Positions 10,501 to 25,200 of a stretch of 64,000 nucleotides of DNA are shown here, piece by piece. The stretch lies in the NCBI GenBank assembly GCA_947579605.1, contig OX388307.1:21553237-21617236 (forward strand), given 5' to 3'. Every line of letters begins with the position of its first letter. The first letter of the stretch is position 1. The translations under genes were made by a program, and so were the position numbers. The notes beneath the pieces are model-generated. The model did not search any database. It was given only the letters and a program-made list of their open reading frames with translations, and was not told where the DNA came from. Source of the DNA: Athripsodes cinereus. Its lineage: Eukaryota; Arthropoda; Insecta; Trichoptera; Leptoceridae.

Positions 10501-13500
10501 ATTGCTGTAACAATTTATTTTTAAAATAAATATTGTAATTAAATAAAAAAAGACGGTTCATTTTGTATAAATAAAATTTCACGTGTCGGCTTTTGATAGG
10601 CACATGATGTTAAAGCGGGTTTCGTAAGACACACAGGATGATATAGTGGATTTTGTTAGAACTACATTTAAGTGCAACATGATAATTTATTCCAGTGGCG
10701 TCAATAAATTAAAATGCTGATATTCTATTTTAACAATTATTTTTTTATATAAATAAAGCATGAGTATTTATATTTCAATAAAAATGTAAATTTAAATGAA
10801 TTAACAAAATACGTTTTATTACTTGCTTTTTTCTACAGAAAATGTAATATTTTCGAAACTTGAGGAAATTGTTGCCGTATATAGAATTATTTTTTGGTCA
10901 CCAAATTTTTCAAAAACTTTTTTTATAGGAAATAAATTGCAACTATCAAACTTAAGCGGCCCCACCCGTTGTTGAGTAATATGTACGAAACTTTAGGAAA
11001 TTTATATTCGAATTAGATTTTATTTTTGCCGGTTTTATTTTATTTTTGTCGGCAAAATAAATACGTCTTATTAAGTACCGAAAGGCATACAATTTTAGTT
11101 TTGATTATACAACTTACAAAAAAAAGTGATTTTAAACATCAAGTAAGAATTCGCATTACGTGAAAGAAATGATAATCTATATTGTACATAAAAAAAATTG
11201 ATGACTTTGGCTGAGGCACAAAAATGTTTCGGAGACATTTTATTTATTATGCATATATTTTTTTATGCAGATTTATTTTCAATAAATGATAATATACCTG
11301 AATTATTTCATCATAATAATATTTATTTTTATTTCATAAATAGCATGATAAAAAAAAAGTGTTCACCTATGTCACATCAGAACTGCGCGCCACTGAATAA
11401 ATACAGCAAAACGCACAAAATTCACTCAAAATATGTCAATATTTACTTACCGTTTTTGGCGTTGTAAGTAAACTTTTCAACTTCCTGTATGACTTATCTT
11501 TTTCCTTTCTCTATTTTCTTTACATTTTTTAACATTAAAATCTTGATCACTCATTATGAATCAGTTTAAATTGCAATTATTTAAGAGAACCCAGAACGCC
11601 AAACNNNNNNNNNNNNNNNNNNNNNNNNNNNNNNNNNNNNNNNNNNNNNNNNNNNNNNNNNNNNNNNNNNNNNNNNNNNNNNNNNNNNNNNNNNNNNNNN
11701 NNNNNNNNNNNNNNNNNNNNNNNNNNNNNNNNNNNNNNNNNNNNNNNNNNNNNNNNNNNNNNNNNNNNNNNNNNNNNNNNNNNNNNNNNNNNNNNNNNNN
11801 NNNNGCTATAACACATTTTAACAAAAATTGAGTTATATATGTCGTTGGATTCGTAATCGAATTGTCTATAACTTTAGAAAATTGTTTACTTGAAAACATT
11901 CACCATTTTTTCAGAAAAAAATAAATAAAACGAGGTTGAGAAACGAATCCCACTATATCACTTAATGTCCCTTTCAATATCCCCTATAACACAACCAACC
12001 AATAAGAGTCCAGTATTTTCAAAAAATCAATATGGCCGCCGGTACAAAATTGTTCTTATCTGGTGAGTTTGGCGTTCTGGGTTCTCTTAAATAATTGCAA
12101 TTTAAACTGATTCATAATGAGTGATCAAGATTTTAATGTTAAAAAATGTAAAGAAAATAGAGAAAGGAAAAAGATAAGTCATACAGGAAGTTGAAAAGTT
12201 TACTTACAACGCCAAAAACGGTAAGTAAATATTGACATATTTTGAGTGAATTTCGTGCGTTTTGCTGTATTTATTCAGTGGCGCGCAGTTCTGATGTGAC
12301 ATAGGTGAACACTTTTTTTTTATCATGCTATTTATGAAATAAAAATAAATATTATTATGATGAAATAATTCAGGTATATTATCATTTATTGAAAATAAAT
12401 CTGCATAAAAAAATATATGCATAATAAATAAAATGTCTCCGAAACATTTTTGTGCCTCAGCCAAAGTCATCAATTTTTTTATGTACAATATAGATTATCA
12501 TTTCTTTCACGTAATGCGAATTCTTACTTGATGTTTAAAATCACTTTTTTTTGTAAGTTGTATAATCAAAACTAAAATTGTATGCCTTTCGGTACTTAAT
12601 AAGACGTATTTATTTTGCCGACAAAAATAAAATAAAACCGGCAAAAATAAAATCTAATTCGAATACAAAACTTTTCTAAGGGAAAAAATACTCGAAAACG
12701 GGTGGGGCCAATTTACATTTGAATTAGATTTTGTTTTTGATGGTTTTATTTTTTGCCGCCAAAAATAAAATTTACTTCGAATATAAATTTCCTAAAGTTT
12801 CGTACATATTACTCAACAACGGGTGGGCCCGCTTAAGTTTGATAGTTGCAATTTTTTTCCTATAAAAAAAGTTTTTGAAAAATTTGGTGACCAAAAAATA
12901 ATACATACGGCAACAATTTCCTAAAGTTTCGAAAATATTACATTTTCTGTAGAAAAAAGCAAGTAATAAAACGTATTTTGTTAATTCATTTAAATTTACG
13001 TTTTTATTGAAATATAAATACTCATGCTTTATTTATATAAAAAAATAATTGTTAAAATAAAATATCAGCATTTTAATTTATTGACGCCACTGGAATAAAT
13101 AATCATGTTGCACTTAAATGTATTTCTAACAAAATCCACTATATCATCCTGTGTGTCTTACGAAACCCGCTTTAACATCATGTGCCTATCAAAAGCCGAC
13201 ACGTGAAATTTTATTTATACAAAATGAACCGTCTTTTTTTATTTAATCACAATATTTATTTTAAAAATAAATTATTACACCAATCTTACAATCAATAAAG
13301 TTATTTTATTTCAAAAAAGTTTGCTTAATACTTAAATAATAGTTTTTATCGATTTTCTCTGTATTACAAAAATGTGTTATAGCGGATTTCGTAACTCAGC
13401 GACACATATAGTGGGATTCGTTTCTCAACCTCGTTTTATTTTTTTTTTTCTGAAAAAAATGGTGAATGTTTTCATGTAAACAATTTTCTAAAGTTATAGA

Positions 13501-16209
13501 CAATTCGATTACGAATCCAACGACATATATAACTCATTTTTTGTTAAAATGTGTTATAGCGGATTTCGTAACTCAGCGACACATATTATTATGCATATTT
13601 TAATGTCTTTTGTTTGTAAAATTATGTAAGTGTGAACAATATTAATTGAATAAGGAATTTGAATTTGAAATTTTGACAACACAGAAAAAGAATACACAAT
13701 TGCATTTATAATAGTTTCTACATATCTTTCTAATTTCTTAATTTATAGCTAAAATAAATTACATCAGCCTTTATTTATTGATTGTTTTAAGGGACACAAA
13801 CAGTTTGACACAATAAATATTAACATAACAAATTTCATTGATAAATAAACCAATCCCGTGAATTACTGCAGCACATGACGTTAGTTAGAAAATAACAATA
13901 ATATATACCTATAAATTTTATTTGGAAATAATAAAAAGCAAAAAACAAGACTAAAATCATTCAAATAAGTAATTAAAAATAATATGTTAAAGAAAGTAAC
14001 TAAATATATCATTCAAATCTTATAATTGAAGATAATAGATTATAAAATACAAATTAAAAGTAGTAAATATACCCATAAGTCTGATGATGAATTAGACAAT
14101 TGGATGATGATAACAGGTAAAATATTCTGTGATTTTTTATTTCATTACAAATAGATCCAAAAATTAATTCATCGTACTATACTTTTTTGATTTATGACAA
14201 GTTTGCACCTAACATAAAAGGTTGCGTAAATTTTGTCCAAATAGAGTAGTGAGATGAACAATTCAAAACAACAAATAATATTTACCAAATCACAAAGGTC
14301 GTGTATGACGTCCTGCACTACAGTGGAGCACCTAGTATTAACCACGCGCTCCGCACCTCCTGGCAGTCTATAAATCTGTCTCCGGGCACTACGACCTGCT
14401 GAAACAGCTGTCACCTACAAAAAAATTGTTGTGTTGATGATTAAATTCATATTGAAAGAGAATATTTCATTTATTTTTTAGAATCATACTCTCTCTCACT
14501 CTCTCATCGCCCTCAACGCTCCTCTCGGGAGCACAGGGCAGAAACCAACCTCCTCCATTCAGAGTGTCTCTGCGCCAATTGCGTTACCTCAGAATCATAC
14601 ATCAACTTAAAAACAATTACTTTCTTGAGTAATTGGCGAAATGGTCAAGTAATAACTTCATATTAGGTGTATTCACATTCATATCATCCTATGCTATTTT
14701 ATACTCTAATGGCATCTTCCATAAATGGGGCAGCTAGTGGACAAACTGCACATAATACTAACATGCAGGCTATCCTCTCTGTGTCAACAAAACATTTAAC
14801 ATTCAGGATGGGTGGTATACTTTATCTCTTCATTATGTTTTATTTGTGATGTTTACGAATAACTAATCATAAATACCACTCTTATAACACACCTAATTAA
14901 CAAATTAATATTCAAAGACAGTAAATGCTTACCTCTTCCACACTTGGCACATTCTTCCTTCCACCACAACGGGCTGTCTTACGCAGATTTGCCAAGCAAA
15001 CAGCAGCTGTGCCTTGGCAGTGCCTTCTTCTATCTCCAGCAGCTGATGTCAAATATTCCAACAAATATGGTCTGAAATAAAAATGTTTTCATAAATAAGT
15101 AACAAACTATGTGTCAGATTGAGCTTGCAGCTGAAAGATCAATATTGATAGTTGTGTATTTTCTTTTTTTAAAACTACTTCAAACCTTGTTTATTTTAAC
15201 CTTTGTGAACGCGATTATATTTTTCGCAGATTGCGGAATCTGTTAGATATTGTCTTTTGACATGGATTTACATTTAAATATCATTTTTGTATAAGTAATA
15301 ATTTTATTAAATTTTAATGTAAGTAAAGAATTAATAAATAAATATATTGTAAAACAATACTTTTTAATAATGTAGATGTAGTGCATGGGTGGCCAACCTT
15401 TTCAGCAGCCGGGCCAAATTTCAGAATGAGATTTCCTACTGGGCCGCACAACAATATACCTACTCCATTTTTTGGAACTTTTAATCATTTTACTTCACCT
15501 TAAAATTTCTACCCCCCGTCGCCAAATTTTCGAAATGGTATAAGAATTTGAAATGTTGGTTTTCTTTAAGAATATTTTCTCGAAATACCTCTTTCAAAAA
15601 AGTAACGGGTATTTGTACCGACTATTATTTTATTTTTGAAAAGTATGCATATGCTTCGCAGGCCGCACGGAGACACCCAATGGGCCGCATGTGGCCTGCG
15701 GGCCGCGGGTTGGCCACCCTTGATGTAGTGTATTGTACAATGCAACCAATAAAATCTATTGTACTTTCTCTATTTTATTACTCTTGAAATGTAAAATCTA
15801 AGAAATACCTCTAATTAAACATACTAGAATTTTGAGAGGGTCAAAGGTGTGGAATGTTTCTACCTATACAATAAAACATTAAAAACATCAAATATTAAAA
15901 ATTAATTTCCTCACTTGAGTGTATCAGAACAGCTGAAATAAGCTGCTACAATGCTCATGAGTCTCCATGCTCTCTGACAGGAATCAGGGTTAGGGGACTT
16001 ATTGGATGTGGTTTGCTTCATCAGCTGACAGTATACTTCATCACGTAGTGCTGCATGCTTGTGACAGTGCTAGAAACAAGAGATAATATGCATTCATCTC
16101 AAAGCTCAATCAAATAGTTTAATAAGTAAATGGTCAATTTATTGTAAAGATACAACCTAAAATACATCATAAAAATACATTCTACACAAAGATTTGCAAT
16201 TAATGAAAA

Positions 16210-16263
<54 letters not shown>

Positions 16264-19200
16264 TAATTCTCTGCTTGAGTATTTATCATAGAATAAAACT
16301 AAATCTAAATTGTCTTTATTTATGGGAAGAAAATGAAAGAATACATGATGAATATTTTTAGAGCAAGTTGATACAAATGCATTTTAAACGTTTTTCCAAA
16401 ACTTGAACAGATGGAAGCCATGAGTGTAAAAAATCAATGAATTTTTAACTGCTTAGTTTATTTTAACAACTAAGGGCCGAAATTATAAACGAGGAACCCA
16501 ATATTCGTAAGTATGTCGACACTTTACGAACGGATGGCAATCTGTTCGTACATTCTACTAGATACTGCATTATAAAACTATTTTGACAATTCGTTAAATA
16601 GAAATATTTTTGCCTACTGTACCCATTGTTTTCAACCGGTGGTCACATAAGATCTTGCCTGTCCCTTTTATCTACCTGCTCCCCATTCGTAAAAACTTCA
16701 CCCAACAATCTCATAATTTACACAAAACAAATGAGTAAATGACAGCGATGCTATGAGAATATATCCTAACAAAACACGTGCGTAGAATCATCTATTGTAA
16801 TTTCTTTCTCTCTTCAGGCAAATAGTGAGACAGCAATGCTAGTCGTCAAAACTAATCCCTGGTCGGTCGGCCAGTTAAAGCCGATGGTAACATTTTACTG
16901 AAATAATATCAACGGATGTTTATAATGCTGAAAAACGAGTAGTTATATCAAATTTTGGACCATATTAAAATAACTTGAGCTAACGGACTTTTATAATATT
17001 GGCTCTTAGTAAAATATTAAATAAATATATCTAGAACTGTGATTTAGGGATATTAAGGCCAATTAGATTGACTGAGAAAATGAAAATATTTTAGCGTTGT
17101 ATCTATTTATTTATTTATTTTATATGTATCTAAGCTTACAAGTCCGGATTCAATTAAAAAAGATAACAATAAGTTGATATGAAAGCATAATTAAAGCAAA
17201 TTATCATCGTCATCATCATCATCGCCCTCAACGCTCCTCTCGGGAGCACAGGGCAGAAACCAGCCTCCTCCATTCAGAGCGTCTCTGTGCCAATTGCGTC
17301 ACCTCTTTCCACGACATTCCTTGCGCTCTGATATCGTTGTCATAGGAACGGTGTATTGTGAAAGAGGGACGCCCGGGCCTACGGAATCCCTGCGGATGGA
17401 AGAACAGTGCTCTTTTTGGCCAACTATCATTGGGCATTCTCAAAACATGTCCCAGCCAGGACCATCGTCTCTCTTGTATTACGGAGATTACAGGTCTCTG
17501 CTGGGTGCGCCGGCGCACAGCATCATTTGTAACATGTTCATACCATCTGACATCCAAAATCCTTCTAAGACACTTGTTTTCAAAGCTTAGTATCTTCCGC
17601 TCTTGAGCCTTGGTTAAGTGCCAAGACTCGCAGCCATATAAAAGGATTGGGATGATGCACGCATTGAACAAGCGACATTTTGTCCTGATGCTGAGTCCAG
17701 ACGCCTTCCAAACAAACAAAAAAGCAAATTATACGAACCATCAACACTGTGTAGACACATTTGACTTCAGACAGATCCTGATGTGGTGGGGAGTCTCCGC
17801 AGTACCTGAGAATGCATTGGAAGCACTCTATAGCCAGTACACCTAGCTCTTGGGGCTGCAGTCTAAGTAGAGGTCCTCGTAATTGTACGGCCTGCCACTT
17901 CACTAAATCTGTCTGCCTCTTCCAGGTCCACTGGCTACTGTCCTTCTCATGCTTGTCGTGTTTCCCTTCGCTCTTTCCACCTTTGCCCCCCTTGACTGAA
18001 TCTGTCTTCAGGGCATCTAACCTGGAACACAATAAATATTTACATTAATATAATTGCAATTATAAACAATAGATTAAAATTATGAGAGAATTTCAGTTAT
18101 CATAGAAATTTTATATTTTTTATATTTTTATATTTTTATTTTTCTAAATGTTTTATATACTTATGTATGAGTTAGTAGGTATTACACATTAAACTCTTTA
18201 ATTATTTTTTTTTACATTTACTGATTATTTAAATAGCAAAGATTTCAAATAATATGACTTCTAAACTCAGACATTTGAACTTGCATAATGTGTGACAGTG
18301 AATAATGGCAAATTCACAAAATATTCACATAAATATGAGCGGTTAATATAAAATGTTTTAAAAAACGGGTTTGCTACAATAGTAAGTATCTAAACATAAC
18401 AACATGAAACCCAAGTGAATTAGTTAAGAGCATATAAATTATAATTGATAGGTAAATAGAATCATAATGAATATGCTTACAATAAATAATTATATCAAGA
18501 TGAACAATAGGCAAATTATTATAACTTCTCATGTTACATAATTATTTTATATATACTCGTATATGTGTGTAATATTATACAAAAGTCTAGCTGAGAGGTA
18601 GGCTTATAACTTTGTATGTATGTATTTATTTATACCTATTTATATTATGGTGTAATGTAAGTGGTATGTATGATAACATTTAAACCTTAAACTCAAAGGT
18701 CTTATGGGAGGTTCATGGTTTACATGAACGAATGAACTGTGCACGGTGCATCGCAACAGTATGGAAACAACTTTCGTAAAAAATTAATAAGTTTTAAAAA
18801 AAGACGACAGTAGCTTTTGATTAATTAACCTGAGACATGACACAAAATTAATTATATTTTTATTGTATCTTAAAGGCTTCCAAGTCCCAGGAAAAGAGTC
18901 CCACCGCTCTTTTCTTTAAGCTTTCGAGTGTCCTGAATAAAATAACGTTTTCATAAAACCACACATATGAGACAATTAGTATCTGCAATTCAGCGATGAG
19001 GCATGTCACCTATTCTGACAATCTGCAGATCCTAATAAACATGCAGATGGCGTGAAGTAGTGAGACAAGACAAGCGGGGCTGTGATGTTTCCTATAAGGA
19101 TGCATTCGACAGAACCAAGTGGTGAAATAAAACAAGAAAGGCAGACCCAATTACTATGTGGGACTAATAAGTGCCCAAGGAGAAGAACAAGTAAGTCCAT

Positions 19201-22200
19201 TATCTACCCCCACTTGTGGGATACAGCGTGATGGTAGTGGTTGAATATAATCCATACAGGGTGAGAAAAAAGTAAAAAAATCATTTGCAATGATCTGAAA
19301 TAAATATTCAATTTATAAAACTATTAGTTATATAAAAAAAAAATTAAAAAATATACATGAGAACCAGACTCGTATAGAACCCTCTTTGTGTTATATTATA
19401 TCTATAGATTTGATAAGGATTTGTGCAGAAGGACATTTGTTTCTGAACTGTGTAAATCAAATTGTTGATGACTTCTGAATACGATGCTTTATAGTTAGTT
19501 GTCTATGTAGTAAGTGCTCTGTGTGTACAATAATGATGTAATAATTAAATACAATGAATATATTTTAGTAACAGAGATGTAACAGCTACTTTATAATCTA
19601 GATAGGGAAATATGACAGACAGCTGTCAGAAGCAGGAGTAAAACACCAACCACAGCAGAAAAAAAAATACTATACTATACCATCACGGCATATCACACAA
19701 ATGGGGTAGCCAGCAGATCAACTGAATGTAATAAATATGCAAGTTGTCCTCTCCGTGCCACTAAAAAAAAATTTTTTCGAACATCTGCCTTTCACTGGAC
19801 ACTCGTTAACTAGGTAACGGAAAAGAGTGGGAGACCAATTCTTTGCCTGGTGCTCCACGACTTCAGAAAAATATCTCACTTTCTTAAACACACAAGATCA
19901 GTCTTCATTGCTCATCACAATTTCAAATACATCTGATCATCATCATTCACTTAAACACGATAAGTAGGTATTATAAGAAAGTGTTCCCTAAATCTTACTA
20001 AATTTCGAAGTGACTTTTGTATTTTACTAAAAGTGGAGTTAAACCAGCCTGAGCCTATTAGGTCACCATTTCTGTTTGGTCCTAAAAAGGTGTTTGCGTA
20101 ACCTACTGCACTGTACAAACGATATTTCTGCTCAGTGATTTTCTTCTAGATATTTATATCAAAGTGTTTTTGGCGTGATTGAGAATGCTGCTAGTAAGTT
20201 AACACACCTAATATATTAAAATCAAGTCAAATGAAAACTTTTATTGTTGCTATTAAAAAGTTCATTTTTTATAAATAATAAAAAAAAACGTCAGTTGGCG
20301 ATGTATGAACTAGACATGTTGAAAACAATAGCTCACTATGAGATAAATAACTGGGAAATATGAAACATCGAAACATAATGCATGGGTATAGTTGTAAGTA
20401 CTTACCTAATGTTTACTCAGAATGTACGTCTAATAACACGTGATTAACTGCATCTTTATGGAAATACCCCAAAAACATATAAAATATTCAAACATACTAA
20501 TAGAAAAATATTTATAAGTTCGTTCCCACACACACATGTGTGATAATAGATAAAAGTTTACGCTAAAAAATCGTGTTCTTTTAGGTGAATAATAGGTGTT
20601 ATAGCAACGAAATTACCAAGAAGCGATAATGCCTTAATAAAAATAACATTTATAACAGAAAATGAGTAATTAATAATCGGAAATTGGCGTGAGTCTTTTT
20701 GTAGAAGAATTATTGTTTAAATTATTATTTTTATATGCAGCATGATTTATTTAGATATTAATTACACCTAAGAAAGAAGATACCCAAATTGTATGCACAA
20801 TATAATATATGAGGAGATGATAACACCCACCATTACTTATACAGTATGTGTAAACTCGTGAATAGTATAATTGATTAATTAAATTTGCATGTTTCGTTAT
20901 GATTTATCGACCATTATAAGCCCTGTGAACAATTATGTACAAGTATGGATTACCAATTCACGTAATGTAATATATTACGAGAATATAATTTCCACCTGGT
21001 GGTGGTGCGCGTGTCTCAATAAAATTACCTAATATCATCTCAAAGTTTGCTAAACACATTTTACGTAGGTAGGTGTGTAACACATAGAACGCATTTTCAA
21101 AGATATCACGACTAGAAGTTGAGAAAATCGTTGCAGTACCTAAACTTAAAAATGAATACCTCTATGGAGTCGAAGTAAGTAGACAAAAGAAATCAAACGT
21201 ATGATTTTTTGCACATAAGAGTGCGAGGTATTACAAAATAATTAATTATTTATTTTTGAATACATACGAAACGATTCTGAATCGCAATATAAATAAGTCT
21301 GGATGTATTTTATTTATTGTATTGGCGCACAAGTAGTAAATTTTTCTTGTTTGTATAAACTGAAACAACCGTCTTGTTATACGACTTCTTAGGTCATTAT
21401 CAATCCTGATAGCCAAAGAAGTCGAAAGACGTCTCTCTAATCAATCCTGATGATCTGAGAAAAATCTCTCTTGTGTTTGCTTAATCTATAATAGAACGAA
21501 ACTCTTGTTTCAATTTATCAAAGCATCAATCTTAATTTCCCTATGACGATATGGTTCTGAAACTATTTACATAATAAAAGAGGAATTTTCCATAGAAAAT
21601 CGACCAGGTAAATAAAAACAATATGTATAATATTGATACTTGCATTCGAGAGGAGGACTTTACACAGGTTCCTATCCACAGCAGACAGTCCTGGAGATTC
21701 ATCAAGGTTGTGGAGGAATCCAACAGCACAGTAATATCCTTACAAGCTCCTTCATTCTAACGCACGTATAGCACTCACACCGGGACACACTAACAATATC
21801 TCTTCAGATATCAAGTTCCACATTTATTATTTTAATTAATAGGCACTAGACAGTCACATCCTAAGTATATTTTAGGAGTAGGTACTAAATTATAAATTTA
21901 AAACACAAAGTAGAACTATAAAATAAAAACGAAGCGTTTTTCGGATGATTTCGCTTCCTACTGGAGGTAGACATATTATGTTTTATGTTTTGACATTATA
22001 CAAAGTTAAAATAGTTAACTTTTATCGGCACGGAGAGGATAACGTGTGTGTTTTTTTATATGTTAATCCGCAGTTAATCCGCTGGCAATTCCAATTGTAG
22101 GGAATGTCGTGACGGTATGATTAAATAAAATAGTCAACCAGTTCTATGTTAAGTCCTATACGAAGACGAAATACAAACTTGACATTACACTGTTGGTAAA

Positions 22201-25200
22201 AAAAAAATACATGACAACTATAACTTCACGTAGCAAGGGCTAGTTCAGTTCATGCTGGTAAGGTAAACTGGGGATTGCAGATTATATGATATAATATATA
22301 AGGAGTTGCAATCCATTTGATTGGTCAGCAACGAGTTTGGATTTTCTTCTCTATATGATACCTTGTTTATTTTACTGAAGATTTACTAAGCAATAAAAAA
22401 TGCAATTTTATTTACTTAACGCTAAATTTATTACCTAAATAAATAAATAAGAAACAATATTGTCATAAAATGGATTTATGATGGATACGAAAAAAGCCAA
22501 GTCAAATATACTCGTAATATAAACGTGACTATTATTCATTAATTTAAGGTGTTGGTAGAATAAAATATAACCAACAGCTGTAATGAAGGTATCAAAACGC
22601 AAAGTAACAGACTAAATACGCTATGTACATTAATTAAATATACTGTGTACACACGTATCTACAGAAAATAATATTAAAAAGTTAAAAACACTAATAACTG
22701 TGATTCATAGAGATGATGAACAGTAAGAATACTTAATAGTAGAGTAAGAAATATTAGGTATAAAGTGGTATATGTAATTATTTTAGATTTTATTACTTTT
22801 TATGTATGTATCAAAGTCTCAAACAACGGAATTGTAATTATGCGGGCGGCGAAGACGAAAATAAACTTGCCGGTCTAATTTTCACTAATATCGAATTTAT
22901 CTCTTACGATCTAACGTCTACTCTACCAACTTCTCTATGATTATGGTGGAATAAAGAAATATTAGCAGCGACTTTGATTTGATTTCATCACGGAAAATAA
23001 TTAGCCCTTGATGAAATCGCGAACGAATCTTAATGGACTGAACGTTTTTCTTAAAATATTTTAGATATTTGCAAGAATGTAGGAATGCAAAATTGTATTA
23101 TACAAAGATCGGAGGCATTTGGATGTGGTCCTATAGAAGAATTCTGGGAATATCCTGGAGGGACCACATTGCAAATGACGAATGTCTTAAGAGAATCGAA
23201 GGATGAAAGCACCTGTTCAAGACCATCTCAGAAAAACGTAGGTATCACATGAATTGCGTCACGAAAAATCTCTACAAGAAATAATAGATGGAACGGCTGA
23301 GGAGACAAATCACAGTGGGTGTCCACGTCGAGAATATCTCAACGATCTATGCGAGGATATGAGCGGCGAATCGTACGAAGAGCTGAGGGTCGCACAAGAT
23401 AGAGCGCAATGGAAATATAGTTGCAAGACTTTGCTGCAAACCAGCGAGAGTATGTATACGTATTTATGTACAATTAAATTATTCATATTTTGAGATGTGC
23501 CAGGTAATACATTCATAAAAAAGGGTTGCAAGTCGCATCATTAAATAAAAATAACAAAAAACAAATTTGGTTTAAAAACATCAAGTAAACTCCATTAAAA
23601 GAGACATAATAGAGAATTAACGTACATCTGATGTTTGCTGTAGGTTTTGCTCCTAGCATCTTGATGTAAATCGGTTGGACGCTTGGGATCACTAGTACTC
23701 TTTGAGTTTCTATTCCGGATGCATTGGGGTGTTAGGTTTGCCTGGACCTGCGGCTGACTCAGGAATTAACCAATAACGCCTGTAATAGGGCACATCTTTG
23801 TATTAAACTTTGTTTCTGTTGTATTCTTTGTGTTTATATGTATATGATGTGCCTGTTGGTGTTTGATTGTTTTCAATAAATAAATAAATAAATAAATAAA
23901 ACAAATATATTCGTAAGCACTTAAGTATAATGGCGTGAATGTTACCCATGTACATTAAACGATATTTAAAGTAAATAACGCATACGCCGTTTGATGGAGA
24001 CTTTCACTATGGATTATCAATTTATAGATAATTAATTATTAAAATATAGGGATCTTTGAGTTGCGCTATCAAACTTAATTGCATATATTATCATCCGATG
24101 TCATGATTCAGTTGAGAAAGTAAGCACGCACATGAATACACATAGATGAGAGTGTGAAAAATAAAATGCAGGTAAATATTATTGTAAATGCAAAGCAGCG
24201 ATTAAGAAGTGATTGCTCGTTATTATTGAGTAATAAAACTTGATCAACTGTAAATAAATAGTAAAAACAGGCTACGGAATGCACCAAAACGAAATGTGTA
24301 ACATCAGGGATGTTTATATTGTAAAACATCGCGTATTGATTATTTTCGTTGTCCATTATTACCATAGGTGGATCCTTTGATTTCATAGGGTTACGATTCT
24401 TGTTTGGGCAAAAATAGGAACCGCTGAGAAGCTGCTTTCAACTTGTCTGAACTGAACAACACCAATTTTTACTTATTTCATATATGTATCCATCATTCAA
24501 CTCCCGCCCATAATACACATAATTACAAATCTACTAAGGTCGAAAGTCCGGATCCGAAAAGTAGGTAAGTACAAATTTACTACAACTACTAATATACCAT
24601 CACGGCATAGCCCACAAGTCGGGTAGCCAGCAGACAAGCTGCATACAATAAACATGCAAGCTGTCCCCTCCGTTCCAATATAAAATCAACACAAATTTAT
24701 GTTTCAGTCTTCGAAAGCTAGGATTTTCACTCAATTTTATCCACAACTTCTACATACCAATACATATCCCACAAGTAGGGTAGCCAGCAGGTCAGTTGCA
24801 TGTAATAAACATGGAAGCGTCCCTCTCCATGCCAACAAAAAATAAGATCCAGGATGGGAGGTAAAACTCGTCGCTGAATTTAAGATTTCTTTTACAGGAA
24901 ACTGGTAAACTTACGGAAAAGAGTGGTAGACAACTTTTGTTCAACGGCTCTCAATTTTATCAATAAGATAAATAATGTTGAAGACCAAATTTTATTTTTA
25001 TCTGAATCATGTAATATATCTCTGTAGATCGTGGAATAAGCATACAAGTAAAGATTAGGTAACTATCGGATTACTTCCGTAAATAATTATCAAACTATTA
25101 CGATTGGTTTACGATTTTTGATACAATGTTCTTTGTATATCAAATATGCTTTCAAAAAAATATTAATTGACCAAAGTATCTATCAATTAGAATAACCGTT

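Larger units (their letters stand above)
10308..14285 (-). other. Myosin XV intron containing a large inverted-repeat element
   Basis: A roughly 4-kb intron. Most of it is the palindromic structure at 10379-13583 with its gap. The remaining 13584-14285 is AT-rich, with no gene or repeat that I recognise. Confidence 0.8.

Noticed and set aside
11556..11899. Reading frames spanning the N stretch
   Set aside because: They consist mostly of unknown bases; no real coding evidence.
15548..15787. 79-codon ORF rich in GC near its end
   Set aside because: It lies across the hAT MITE and its border; composition comes from the GGGCCGC core.
17580..18032. 150-codon minus-strand ORF as one exon
   Set aside because: Only 18021-17739 is myosin; the rest reads into the intron and the RTE insertion.
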